Assembly: GCF_036248255.1 (NCBI RefSeq)
Contig: NZ_CP109178.1
Location: 3,534,001 to 3,598,000 of the forward strand
From: Streptomyces sp. NBC_01717
Lineage (GTDB): Bacteria > Actinomycetota > Actinomycetes > Streptomycetales > Streptomycetaceae
DNA length: 64,000 bases
Reading direction: 5' to 3'
How positions within the stretch are numbered: the stretch's first letter is position 1; each line of letters opens with the position of its first letter. Of the stretch, positions 51,376 through 59,481 are shown piece by piece. A program made the position numbers and the translations under genes. Under the pieces are notes generated by a model. That model was not told the DNA's origin, searched no databases, and saw nothing but the letters and a program-made list of their open reading frames with translations.

Positions 51376-52335
51376 GTGCCCCGGACCGCCTCCTCCACCC
51401 GCCGACACACCCGCCGCAGCCGCCCCTTCCGTATCGCGGCGGCCCTTACCGTGCTCCTCGCCGTGGCCGGCTACCTGACCGTGCAGTACGTCACCGGCAA
51501 CAAGGGTGGCGAGCGGTGCACGGTGCAGTCCGCCGACGGTTCGGCGGGCCAAGGGCGTACGTACCGGATGAGTCCGGAGCAGGCCGCGAACGCCGCGACG
51601 ATCTCCGCGGTCGGCACCACCCGCGGGATGCCGGAGCGTGCGGTGACGATCGCGCTGGCGACGGCGCTGCAGGAGTCCGGGCTGCGCAACATCCAGCACG
51701 GCGACCGTGACTCGCTCGGGCTGTTCCAGCAGCGTCCCTCGCAGGGCTGGGGCACCGAGAAGCAGATCCTCGACCCGGTCTACTCGGCCGGGGAGTTCTA
51801 TCAGCATCTGGCCGAGGTCCCCGGCTATTCGCGGCTGCCGCTGACCGTCGCCGCGCAGCGTGTGCAGCGCAGTGGCTACCCGCAGGCGTACGCCAAGCAC
51901 GAGCCGGATGCCGCGCTGCTGGCCGCCGCGCTGACCGGCCGTACACCCACGGCGCTGAACTGCACGCCGACGCGGACGGCGGTCGCGGCGGCCGACGCGG
52001 CGCAGGTGCGCGCGGAACTGGTGCGGACCTTCGGCAAGGGTGTGCTGCCCGCCGCGGGCGAGGCGAAGGACGGGGAGTCGGCGAGCGGGACGCACGGCGG
52101 GGCGTCGGCGGCGGGCACGGTCTCGGTGCCGGTGAAGAAGTCCGCCCGGACCGCCGGGGACGGTGGCACGACGCAGCGCGGCTGGGAGCTGGCGCACTGG
52201 GCGGTGGCGCAGGCCGAGGCACTGGACATCGACGAGGTCGCGTATGCGGGCCGGGTGTGGAAGGCCGGGTCGGGCTGGCGGACGGAGCGTGCGGAATCGG
52301 GCACCGCAGAGGTCCGCATTCGGCTCGTTCGCTAG
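51376..52335 (+). CDS. Membrane-anchored lytic-transglycosylase-like protein
   Basis: A 319-residue protein with a basic N-terminus, a membrane helix (FRIAAALTVLLAVAGYLTVQY, 18-38) and an outside domain. In it, LATALQESGLRNIQHGDRDSLGLFQQRPSQGWG (about 95-127) matches the core of soluble lytic transglycosylase (SLT) folds, where Glu-Ser is the catalytic Glu followed by a Gly-Leu-x-Gln substrate loop, though no catalysis is proven. The C-terminal 100 residues are Ala/Gly-rich. GTG start with no convincing Shine-Dalgarno; TACGGT six bases before could make it leaderless. Divergent from dapE. Such genes often carry the unsupported label heavy-metal transporter. Confidence 0.72.
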   Translation: MPRTASSTRRHTRRSRPFRIAAALTVLLAVAGYLTVQYVTGNKGGERCTVQSADGSAGQGRTYRMSPEQAANAATISAVGTTRGMPERAVTIALATALQESGLRNIQHGDRDSLGLFQQRPSQGWGTEKQILDPVYSAGEFYQHLAEVPGYSRLPLTVAAQRVQRSGYPQAYAKHEPDAALLAAALTGRTPTALNCTPTRTAVAAADAAQVRAELVRTFGKGVLPAAGEAKDGESASGTHGGASAAGTVSVPVKKSARTAGDGGTTQRGWELAHWAVAQAEALDIDEVAYAGRVWKAGSGWRTERAESGTAEVRIRLVR

Positions 52336-52620
52336 TACGGAAGGTCCCCCGTACGGGCCATCCGATCCTTCCCGAAACGGTGGTCACCACACACTTTCGA
52401 AACCTCTCTCTGCGTTGCCCAAATCCCTTGGGAACAAAGAGAAGTGACGATTCATCGAACAATCGGTGAATGCAATGTTTGCCCGGGTTGCTCCGTTGCC
52501 GATTATGTGACGCATTACCGACTCTTTACCTCGGCACACCGCAACCTCTCCCTCCCCCACGACGGTTGTCACTGCGTCCGGTCAACGGACAGACAGAATC
52601 CACAGCGTCGAAGGAGCATC

Positions 52621-53076
52621 ATGTCCCTCCCCCTGACCCGTCGGATCGCCCGTGCCGCGCTGCTGATCGCGGCGGGTGCAGCCCCCGTGGTCGGTGCGGC
52701 CGGCGCCGCAGGTGCCGCGGAGCTCCCGCAGACCCCCGAGCTCGGCGGTCTGACCACGGTCGACGGCGCAGGCCTCGGCAAGACCGTCGACGGCGCGTCC
52801 CAGCAGGGCGCCAAGGGCGCGGACGCCACCGGCGGCAAGATCGTCGGGACGACCCTTCCGGCCGCCGGCAAGACCGTCGTCAAGACGGGCGGCACGGTCG
52901 CCCCCGCCGCGCAGAAGGCCGCCGGTGAGGCCGCGGGCAGCGCCGGTGAGCTGGTCGGTGGGGCCACCGGTGCCGCGCCCAAGGGTGGTCTGCCCACCGA
53001 CAGCCTCACCGGCGGCCTGCCGACGCACGGGCTGCCGACGCAGGGCCTGCCCACCCAGGGTCTGCCGATCGGCTGA
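52621..53076 (+). CDS. Secreted Ala/Gly-rich protein with GLPT repeats
   Basis: A 151-residue secreted protein. A signal peptide (RIARAALLIAAGAAPVVGAA, cleavage after AGAA near residue 33) is followed by an Ala/Gly/Thr-rich mature chain without Cys. The end has tandem seven- or five-residue repeats: GLPTDSLTG-GLPTHGLPTQGLPTQGLPIG. AAGGAG is four bases before the ATG. Similar proteins occur in many Streptomyces and are mislabelled ATP-binding protein. A surface or matrix role is possible but unproven. It has a 285-base upstream region rich in palindromes. Confidence 0.75.
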   Translation: MSLPLTRRIARAALLIAAGAAPVVGAAGAAGAAELPQTPELGGLTTVDGAGLGKTVDGASQQGAKGADATGGKIVGTTLPAAGKTVVKTGGTVAPAAQKAAGEAAGSAGELVGGATGAAPKGGLPTDSLTGGLPTHGLPTQGLPTQGLPIG

Positions 53077-53095
53077 TCCAGCCGGCACGGCACAT

Positions 53096-53136
53096 GCGAT
53101 TGGGCCTCGGGGGTGCGGCTCCCGAGGCCCAATCGC
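53096..53136. terminator. Bidirectional hairpin between convergent genes
   Basis: A 16-pair perfect stem (GCGATTGGGCCTCGGG with CCCGAGGCCCAATCGC) with a 9-base loop that can extend by two more pairs. It lies between the secreted-protein stop (53076) and the dapC stop (53184). Confidence 0.8.
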
Positions 53137-53183
53137 GTGTCGTTCAGATCATGCGGTGCGGATCACGGTGCCGGTCGTCCGAT

Positions 53184-54281
53184 TCAGGACAGCCGCTTGA
53201 CCGCTGCCTCGACGCGCTCGTCCGTCGCCGTGAACGCCACGCGTACGAAGCGGTCGCCCGCCGGTCCGTAGAAGTCGCCCGGCGCCACCAGGATGCCGAG
53301 CTCCGCGAGGTACGCCACGGTCTCCCAGCACGGTTCGTCGCGCGTCGCCCACAGGTAGAGGCTCGCCTCGCTGTGCTCGATCCGGAAGCCGTGGGCCTCC
53401 AGCGCCGCTCGCAGTGCCGCGCGCCGGTCCGCGTACCGGGTCCGCTGCTCGGCGACGTGCGCGTCGTCCCCGAGCGCCGCGACGGTGGCCGCCTGGACCG
53501 GGGCGGGCGTCATCATTCCGCCGTGCTTGCGGATCAGCAGCAGCTCGCCGAGGACGGCCGCGTCGCCCGCGATGAAGGCCGCGCGGTAGCCGGCGAGGTT
53601 GGAGCGCTTCGAGAGCGAGTGGACGGCGACAACGCCCTCGTACGTACCGCCGCAGACGTCGGGGTGGAGCACGGAGACCGGTTCGGCCTCCCAGCCCAGC
53701 TCCAGGTAGCACTCGTCGCTGAAGACCAGCACGTCGTGCTCGCGCGCCCAGGCGACGATCCGGGTCAGCTCGTCCTTGGACAGGACGCGGCCGGTCGGGT
53801 TGGACGGCGAATTGAGCCAGATCAGCTTGAGGCCGGCCGGGTCGAGCTCGGTCGGGTCGTCGTACACGACGGGCTCGGCGCCGCAGAGCCGGGCGCCCAC
53901 CTCGTACGTCGGGTAGGCCAGCCGCGGGTACGCCACCTTGTCGCCCGCACCGAGACCGAGCTGGGTCGGCAGCCAGGCCACGAGCTCCTTGGAGCCGACG
54001 ACCGGCAGCACGTTCTCGTGCGCCACGGAGATCGCGCCGAGGCGCCGCTCCACCCAGCCGGTGAGGGCGTCGCGGAGTTCGGCCGTTCCCCACACCGTCG
54101 GATAGCCCGGGCTGTCTGCGGCGGCGACGAGCGCCTGCTGGATCAGGCCGGGCACGGGGTCGACGGGGGTGCCGACGGACAGGTCGACGATGCCGTCCGG
54201 GTGGGCCGCAGCGGTCGACTTGTAGGGCGCGAGCTTGTCCCAGGGGAAGACCGGGAGGCGGGAGGAGACTGCTGCGGACAC
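53184..54281 (-). CDS. dapC: Succinyldiaminopimelate transaminase
   Basis: A 365-residue class I/II PLP aminotransferase of the actinobacterial DapC group, the step before DapE in lysine/diaminopimelate synthesis. VVGSKELVAWLP, LNSPSNPTGRV (PLP and substrate region), VFSDECYLELGWE and SLSKRSNLAGYRAAF (the Lys that binds PLP in SKRSN) are in order. GTG start is set by VSAAVSSRLPVFPWDKLAPY; the open frame runs on to 54371, but this start gives the family length. It is followed upstream (147 bases) by fdxA on the same strand. Confidence 0.92.
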   Translation of the reverse strand: MSAAVSSRLPVFPWDKLAPYKSTAAAHPDGIVDLSVGTPVDPVPGLIQQALVAAADSPGYPTVWGTAELRDALTGWVERRLGAISVAHENVLPVVGSKELVAWLPTQLGLGAGDKVAYPRLAYPTYEVGARLCGAEPVVYDDPTELDPAGLKLIWLNSPSNPTGRVLSKDELTRIVAWAREHDVLVFSDECYLELGWEAEPVSVLHPDVCGGTYEGVVAVHSLSKRSNLAGYRAAFIAGDAAVLGELLLIRKHGGMMTPAPVQAATVAALGDDAHVAEQRTRYADRRAALRAALEAHGFRIEHSEASLYLWATRDEPCWETVAYLAELGILVAPGDFYGPAGDRFVRVAFTATDERVEAAVKRLS

Positions 54282-54370
54282 GGATCTCTGCTTTCTCGTA
54301 CGAGGGTTACGAGGGTGGTTCTGGTGATGCGGATGGTTCGGGGACCGCCGGTGGCCCGGGCCGGAAAACA

Positions 54371-54409
54371 CCTCGGCCCCGCACGGTGACGAGCCGTACG
54401 GGACCGAGG
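54371..54409 (-). terminator. Hairpin after fdxA
   Basis: A 16-pair stem (14 Watson-Crick pairs, two G-U) with a 7-base loop, CCTCGGCCCCGCACGG against CCGTACGGGACCGAGG. It is 23 bases past the fdxA stop on the minus-strand transcript and ahead of the dapC start. Confidence 0.7.
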
Positions 54410-54431
54410 CGGCGCACGTGCCGGTCGCTGC

Positions 54432-54752
54432 CTACTGGTTCTGCGGCGGCAGTGCTGCGATGAACGCGTGGTCGCGCTCGATCAGGCCCAGCTTGGAGGC
54501 ACCACCGGGCGAACCGAGGTCGTCGAAGAACTCGACATTCGCCTTGTAGTAGTCCTTCCACTCCTCCGGGGTGTCGTCCTCGTAGAAGATCGCCTCGACC
54601 GGGCACACCGGCTCACAGGCTCCACAGTCGACGCATTCGTCCGGGTGGATGTACAAGGACCGCTGGCCCTCGTAGATGCAGTCGACGGGGCACTCTTCGA
54701 TGCAGGCCTTGTCCTTTACGTCGACACAAGGCTGCGCGATGACGTAGGTCAC
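54432..54752 (-). CDS. fdxA: 7Fe ferredoxin
   Basis: A 106-residue ferredoxin of the [3Fe-4S][4Fe-4S] type (FdxA). CVDVKDKACIEECPVDC and CVDCGACEPVCPVEA hold the cluster Cys; the first site has the CxxxxxxC form expected for a 3Fe cluster. The C-terminal extension (DDTPEEWKDYYKANVEFFD...) is characteristic. It may serve cytochrome P450 enzymes or redox metabolism. It sits between dapC and a GNAT gene, with its promoter within the 117 bases upstream. Confidence 0.94.
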   Translation of the reverse strand: MTYVIAQPCVDVKDKACIEECPVDCIYEGQRSLYIHPDECVDCGACEPVCPVEAIFYEDDTPEEWKDYYKANVEFFDDLGSPGGASKLGLIERDHAFIAALPPQNQ

Positions 54753-54869
54753 GCTGTCGTTCCTCCTCGGTAGGGCGTTGGCTCTCGCGCGGGAGCGCGG
54801 CGTCGTCGATGCCCACGCCTAGTATCTCCGTTCCTGGGCACGAACCGAACAGGAGGGGCGGACAGAGCT

Positions 54870-55871
54870 GTGGAATTCACCATGGGCGGACGGCTTGAGG
54901 TCCGAATTACACCAGCTGACGTGGGCAAACGGGTATCAGTCCGACGCCGCTCCGAAGGCGACGCGGCGGGGTCGAAGTTCACCGACACGGTAGGTGTTCT
55001 CACATCATGGGACGCCGATGTGCTGTCGATCACACCGAAGAGCGGTGAGTCCGTCCATATCGCGGAATCGTCGCTGGTGGCGGGCAAGGTCGTGCCGTCG
55101 GCACCGGCCCGGCGCCGGGGTCCGGCGGCCACGTTCGCGGAGCTCGCCCCCTTTTATGCCCGCGCCTGGCAGCCCGTGGAGAGCGAACCGCTCGGCGAGT
55201 GGCTGCTGCGCTCCGCGGCCGGCTTCACCCGGCGCGCCAACTCCGTGCTGCCCCTCGGCGACCCGGGGATCCCGCTCGACGAGGCGCTCGCACGGGTGAA
55301 GCGGTGGTACGACGACCGGGGCCTGCCCGCGTACATCCAGACCGCGACCGGCGCCGAGGGTGCGCAGGAGGAGCTGTGTGCGGAGCTGGAGGGCCACGGG
55401 TGGCGGCGCGAGGTGACGGCGCAGGTACGGATCGCGGCGCTGGCACCGATCGGCGATCTGGACGCGGACATCTCGGCGGTGCGGCTGAGCCGGGAGATCG
55501 ACGAGGGGTGGCTCTCGCGCTACCAGCGGTTCGACACCCCCGGCCCTCATGTGCTGAAGGTGCTGGGCAGCGGGCCCTCGGTGTGGTTCGCGACCGTGCC
55601 GGGTGACACGGAGGGCGAGTCGCCCGCCGCGATCGGGCGGTGTGTGGTGGACGGGCGCTGGGCGGGCTTCATGGCCGTCGAGGTCGGTGCCGCGTACCGG
55701 CGCCGGGGTCTCGCCACCGCCGTGATGACCGCCCTGGCCCGCCAGGCGCTGGACGAGGGCGCGTCGGCGGCCTGGCTGCAGGTGGAGGAGGACAACGAGG
55801 GGGCGCGTGCACTCTACGACCGGATGGGGTTCGAGACGCATCACCTCTATCACCACTTCCGGTCGGCGTAA
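54870..55871 (+). CDS. GNAT N-acetyltransferase
   Basis: A 333-residue protein. The N-terminal part (1-90; LEVRITPADVGKRVSVRRRS..., VGVLTSWDADVLSI) resembles the Rho/KOW-like beta barrel often fused to Streptomyces GNATs. A middle domain (90-200) is GNAT-like and may be degenerate. The C-terminal acetyl-CoA-binding GNAT domain has VEVGAAYRRRGLATAVMTAL (about 270-290) with the Q/R-x-x-G-x-G/A loop as RRRGLA, and a final QVEEDNEGARALYDRMGFE. GTG start with GGAGGGG 13 bases upstream; an ATG four codons later also is possible. Substrate unknown. Confidence 0.85.
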   Translation: MEFTMGGRLEVRITPADVGKRVSVRRRSEGDAAGSKFTDTVGVLTSWDADVLSITPKSGESVHIAESSLVAGKVVPSAPARRRGPAATFAELAPFYARAWQPVESEPLGEWLLRSAAGFTRRANSVLPLGDPGIPLDEALARVKRWYDDRGLPAYIQTATGAEGAQEELCAELEGHGWRREVTAQVRIAALAPIGDLDADISAVRLSREIDEGWLSRYQRFDTPGPHVLKVLGSGPSVWFATVPGDTEGESPAAIGRCVVDGRWAGFMAVEVGAAYRRRGLATAVMTALARQALDEGASAAWLQVEEDNEGARALYDRMGFETHHLYHHFRSA

Positions 55872-55888
55872 CCGGGGAAGGTACAAAC

Positions 55889-56764
55889 GTGTCCCCCATG
55901 AACCCCCCGAACCCGCCGGACCCCGAGAACCCTTCGGGCTCCGGGCGGGACGAGCTCCGTCGGCAGTTCGCCGAGGAGGCGCGCGCCGAACGGCCGGACC
56001 TGGCGCTGCTCTGCCTGCTGCTGGCCGCGGAGGCCGACCCGGCACTGGACACGGACGGGATCGACGCGGCGCAGATCGAGCTGGACCGGCTGGCGGGCCT
56101 GCTTCCGTACGGGGTACGGGGTGGGCACGCCTGGGCCTCGGCGCTGGCCGAACTGCTCGGTGAGCGGTGCGGGTTCTCGGGCTCCTCGGCGGACTACCAG
56201 CGGCTGGAGTCGTCACTGCTGCACCACGTACTTCGGCGCCGGCGAGGACTGCCGATCCTGCTGTCGGTGGTGTGGATCGAGGTGGCGCGGCGGGCGGGCG
56301 CCCCGGTTTACGGGGTGGCGCTGCCGGGTCATTTCGTCGTCGGGTTCGGCGATCCGGCCGAGCGGGTGCTGGCCGACCCGTTCGCCGGCGGCCGGCCCAT
56401 GACCGGGCAGGACGCGGAGCTGCTGGTGACGGGGGCGACGGGAGCGCCGCTGCAACCGTCGATGCTGGTACCGGCCCGACCGCTGGAGATCGTGCTGCGG
56501 ATCCTGAACAACATCAGGGCGTGGGCGGCGGTCCGCCCGGAGAGCACGCGGGTGGCGCTCTGGGCGGTGGAACTGTCCCTGCTGCTGCCGTCCCATCCGG
56601 CGAGGCTGCGCTACGAGCGGGCTCAACTACTCGTGCAGAGCGGAGAGTTCCTTCGCGGGGCGGCCGAGATGGACGAGTACGCGGAGCTGGTCGGGGTGGT
56701 GGAACCGACAGCCGCCGAGGCGATCAGAGGGCGGGCGCGCGCGGCGAGGGCGTTGCTGAACTGA
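55889..56764 (+). CDS. SirB1-family transglutaminase-like protein
   Basis: A 291-residue protein of the SirB1/TPR-like transglutaminase-related family. ADYQRLESSLLHHVLRRRRGLPILLSVVWIEVARRAG (about 105-140) and YGVALPGHFVVGFGDPAERVLADPFAGGRPM (about 145-175) contain the His and Asp expected for the fold, while the catalytic Cys is not obvious (VVWIEV in place of the Cys site). The C-terminal helical part (about 230-290) is TPR-like. GTG start with GGAAGG seven bases upstream, 17 bases after the GNAT stop, so likely one operon. It is the last core gene before the pca cluster. Confidence 0.85.
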   Translation: MSPMNPPNPPDPENPSGSGRDELRRQFAEEARAERPDLALLCLLLAAEADPALDTDGIDAAQIELDRLAGLLPYGVRGGHAWASALAELLGERCGFSGSSADYQRLESSLLHHVLRRRRGLPILLSVVWIEVARRAGAPVYGVALPGHFVVGFGDPAERVLADPFAGGRPMTGQDAELLVTGATGAPLQPSMLVPARPLEIVLRILNNIRAWAAVRPESTRVALWAVELSLLLPSHPARLRYERAQLLVQSGEFLRGAAEMDEYAELVGVVEPTAAEAIRGRARAARALLN

Positions 56765-57157
56765 GGGCTGTCCCGACTGCGGCGAGCAGGCCCCGGGACG
56801 GGCCGTACGCAGGCCGCCGTGTTCACCACCGGCTTCCTGCGGACCGAAGTCGCCCCGGGCGCGCGCCGAGTTGCGCACCCGCCGGACAGCGTACGAGCGC
56901 GCGGACCTTCACCCCCCGGCCCCGGAGGATCCCCTCCGGGCTTCCCGCGCGCCCTCGTTCGGCGCGGCACATTCGCTGCCCGAACCATTGACAAGGCCGT
57001 TGATTTTCCCGAAACTCACGTCACCTCTCGAACCATTGTTCACCCAGCGAACGCGAGACTCCAGAGGCCCGCTCCGGCCTCAGCGACAGGGAGGCCGTGC
57101 CGCCTCCCTTCGGCGTGCAGCGCAGGTACCACGACGACGTGAGAGAAGTGAGTATCA
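56765..57157 (+). promoter_or_regulatory. Intergenic region carrying the transporter promoter and operator
   Basis: 393 bases. TTGACA at 56988-56993, 17-base spacer, and a weak -10 GAAACT at 57011-57016 form a promoter for the MFS gene. CGAACCATTG occurs twice, at 56981-56990 and 57029-57038. The second copy is part of the inverted repeat GAAC-CATT-GTTC (57030-57041). The region upstream of 56980 is GC-rich with nothing I can support. Confidence 0.6.
57028..57043. promoter_or_regulatory. Putative pca operator at the transporter promoter
   Basis: TCGAACCATTGTTCAC; core GAAC-N4-GTTC. It starts 11 bases after the -10 box, so it should cover positions just after the transcription start, a layout for repression by roadblock. 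The pcaI promoter has the same core at exactly the same distance from its -10. Confidence 0.6.
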
Positions 57158-58498
57158 GTGACTACCCCCCACACCCCGCCTGAGCGCTCGTTCCGCACCG
57201 TCGGCGCCGTCATGGCCCTGTGCTGGCTGGCCGTGTTCTTCGACGGCATGGACGTCAACATCTACGGCGCCGTGATGCCGCACCTGCTCGACGACTCCTC
57301 CCTCGGTTTCACCGCCTCGACCGCCGGCACCGTCGGCAGCTGGACCACCTTCGGCATGCTGATCGGCGCCCTGACCGCAGGCACGCTCACCGACTGGCTC
57401 GGTCGTCGGCCCGTCGTGGTCTGGAGCGTCTCGCTGTTCTCCGTCGGCTCCGCGCTGTGCGCGCTCGCGCCGTCCGTGACCGTCTTCGGCGCCGGGCGGT
57501 TCCTGGCCGGCCTGGGCCTGGGCGGGCTGATGCCGATCGCCCTGGCAGTCGTCACCGAGTTCGCCCCGCCGCGCCGGGCCGCGCTCTCCATCGGGCTGAT
57601 GATGACCTCCTACCACGCCGGAGGCATGGTGGCCACCGGCCTCGGTCTCGCCCTCGCACCGGACCTCGGCTGGCGCGCCGTCTTCTGGGCCGGTGTGCTG
57701 CCCGCCCTGATCGCGGTGCCGCTGGTACTGAAGTGGCTGCCCGAGTCGCCGGGGGTGCTGCTCGCCAAGGGGCGCGCCTCCGAAGCCGAGGCCGTCGCCG
57801 CCCGTTACGGCCTGCCCTCGCCGACCGCGGCCGAGGCACCCGAGGCCGGAGCCCGGGGGCGTTTCGCCGCAGTCGCGTCGCTGTTCGCGCCCGGCTCGCG
57901 GATCGCGACCCCGCTGCTGTGGGTCGCCTCCTTCGCCGGTCTGCTGCTCGTCTACGGCGTCTCCACCTGGCTGCCTCAGCTGATGCGGGCCTCCGGCTAC
58001 TCCCTCTCCTCCTCCGTCACCTTCCTGATGATCATCAACGCGGGCGGCATCGTCGGCATGCTCCTGGCCGGCCGCGCCGCCGACCGCTTCGGCGCCGTGC
58101 GCGTCTCCGCGATCTGGTTCATCCTGACCGCCTGCGGCACCTTCCTGCTCAGGGCCCACCTGCCGCTCGGCGTCGCCTACACGGTCGTCTTCATCACCGG
58201 CATCTGGCTCTTCAGCGCCCAGGCCATGGTGTATTCGGCCACCTCCACCGTGTACGCGCCCGCCCAGCGGGCCACCGGCCTGGGCTGGGTCACCGGCATC
58301 GGCCGCACCGGCGCGGTCGTCGGCCCCTGGCTCGGCGGCGCCGTCATCGAGGGCGGCGACGCCGGCCTCGGATTCACCACCTTCGCCGCCGCCGCCGTGC
58401 TGGGCGCGGCCGCGATCTGCCTGGTGCCATTGGCTCGCCGCGCCCGGCGCGGGGCGGCCGCGCAGCAGACCTCGACACTGGCCGGTGCGACCGACTGA
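57158..58498 (+). CDS. MFS transporter for aromatic acids (PcaK-like, AAHS family)
   Basis: A 446-residue transporter with about 12 helices. FFDGMDVNIYGAVMP in the first helix carries the D-G-x-D motif of aromatic acid:H+ symporters, and GTLTDWLGRRPVVVWS is motif A. The C-terminal domain ends in a charged tail. It probably imports protocatechuate or 4-hydroxybenzoate into the pca pathway encoded next to it. GTG start at 57158 with only a weak GAGAGAAG upstream. Own promoter; ends in the hairpin at 58534. The substrate is inferred from context. Confidence 0.85.
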   Translation: MTTPHTPPERSFRTVGAVMALCWLAVFFDGMDVNIYGAVMPHLLDDSSLGFTASTAGTVGSWTTFGMLIGALTAGTLTDWLGRRPVVVWSVSLFSVGSALCALAPSVTVFGAGRFLAGLGLGGLMPIALAVVTEFAPPRRAALSIGLMMTSYHAGGMVATGLGLALAPDLGWRAVFWAGVLPALIAVPLVLKWLPESPGVLLAKGRASEAEAVAARYGLPSPTAAEAPEAGARGRFAAVASLFAPGSRIATPLLWVASFAGLLLVYGVSTWLPQLMRASGYSLSSSVTFLMIINAGGIVGMLLAGRAADRFGAVRVSAIWFILTACGTFLLRAHLPLGVAYTVVFITGIWLFSAQAMVYSATSTVYAPAQRATGLGWVTGIGRTGAVVGPWLGGAVIEGGDAGLGFTTFAAAAVLGAAAICLVPLARRARRGAAAQQTSTLAGATD

Positions 58499-58533
58499 GG
58501 CCTCGCCCTGCCCCGCCTCGCGAGTGACGTGAT

Positions 58534-58589
58534 CGGACGCGCCCGCGGAACCCCGGCCGACGCCGGGCGTTCCGCGGGCGCGCCGTCCG
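58534..58589 (+). terminator. Long hairpin after the MFS gene
   Basis: The core GCGCCCGCGGAAC pairs GTTCCGCGGGCGC (13 pairs), with an inner CCCGG/CCGGG stem and an outer CGGAC/GTCCG extension after a small bulge. It lies between the MFS stop (58498) and the pcaI promoter, so the transporter and the operon are separate units. Confidence 0.8.
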
Positions 58590-58628
58590 ATGCGGTGGCT
58601 GCGCCCGAAACCCTGCCACCCCGAGCCG

Positions 58629-58658
58629 TTGACGAACCGGGTGTCGGGGCATCAGAAT
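58629..58658 (+). promoter_or_regulatory. Promoter of the pca operon
   Basis: TTGACG (58629-58634), 18-base spacer, CAGAAT (58653-58658). Five of six and four of six positions match the vegetative consensus. The palindromic operator begins 11 bases after it. Confidence 0.55.
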
Positions 58659-58669
58659 TCGGGAGCACT

Positions 58670-58685
58670 GTGAACTTAAGTTCAC
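58670..58685. promoter_or_regulatory. Palindromic pca operator
   Basis: GTGAACTTAAGTTCAC, a perfect 16-base palindrome with core GAAC-N4-GTTC, 11 bases after the -10 box and 28 bases before the pcaI ATG. It is a good candidate site for a MarR-type (PcaV) or IclR-type (PcaR) repressor relieved by protocatechuate. No such regulator gene is in the window. Confidence 0.7.
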
Positions 58686-58713
58686 CTGGCGAACACGATG
58701 GATAGGCGGGCGC

Positions 58714-59481
58714 ATGGACAAGGTGGTCGCCTCGGCCGCACAGGCCGTGGCAGATGTCCACGACGGTGCATCGTTCGCGGTCGGTGGCTTCGGCCTCAGC
58801 GGCGTACCGAACACGCTGATCCAGGCGGTGTACGACACCGGGGTCGGCGGACTGGGTGTGGTCTCCAACAACTGCGGTGCGATGGACTCCGGCCTCGCGG
58901 TCCTGCTCTCTGCCGGCCGGATCGCCCGGGTCACGGGCAGCTACATCGGCGCGAACAAGGAGTTCGCCCGGCAGTACCTCGCCGGTGAGCTGGAGGTCGA
59001 GCTCATCCCCCAGGGCACCCTGGCCGAGCGGCTGCGCGCCGGCGGTTGCGGCATCCCCGCCTTCTTCACACCGGCCGGCGTCGGCACGCAGGTCGCCGAC
59101 GGCGGGCTGCCTTGGCGCTATGACGGCGCGGGCGAGGTCTCGGTGGCATCGCCGCGCAAGGAGACCCGCGAGTTCGACGGCGTCGAGTACGTGCTGGAGC
59201 GAGGTATCACCACCGACTTCGCACTGGTCCGGGCGGCCAGGGGGGACCGGCACGGCAACCTGGTCTTCAACAAGTCGTCCCGCAACTTCAATCCGCCGGC
59301 AGCCATGGCCGGCCGGATCACGATCGCCGAGGTCGAGGAGCTGGTCGAGCCGGGCGAGATCGACCCGGACCAGGTCCATCTGCCGGGCATCTTCGTCCAG
59401 CGGGTGGTGGCGCTCACTCCCCGGCAGGCCGTGGACAAGAAGATCGAGAAGCGCACGACCAGGAAGGTGTCGGCCCGATGA
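58714..59481 (+). CDS. pcaI: 3-oxoadipate CoA-transferase subunit A
   Basis: A 255-residue class I CoA-transferase alpha subunit. [16 protein letters not shown] (about 22-37) is the oxyanion/CoA-binding glycine motif, and [20 protein letters not shown] is typical of the family. With PcaJ it converts beta-ketoadipate plus succinyl-CoA to beta-ketoadipyl-CoA and succinate. Acetoacetate CoA-transferase (ScoA) looks similar; the pca neighbourhood decides. The start ATG has no strong ribosome-binding site. It overlaps pcaJ by four bases (ATGA, 59478-59481). Confidence 0.9.
   Translation: MDKVVASAAQAVADVHDGASFAVGGFGLSGVPNTLIQAVYDTGVGGLGVVSNNCGAMDSGLAVLLSAGRIARVTGSYIGANKEFARQYLAGELEVELIPQGTLAERLRAGGCGIPAFFTPAGVGTQVADGGLPWRYDGAGEVSVASPRKETREFDGVEYVLERGITTDFALVRAARGDRHGNLVFNKSSRNFNPPAAMAGRITIAEVEELVEPGEIDPDQVHLPGIFVQRVVALTPRQAVDKKIEKRTTRKVSAR

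Noticed and set aside
56984..56995. A third pca operator, GAAC-CATT-GACA
   Set aside because: The right half does not match and overlaps the -35 box; it may be chance.
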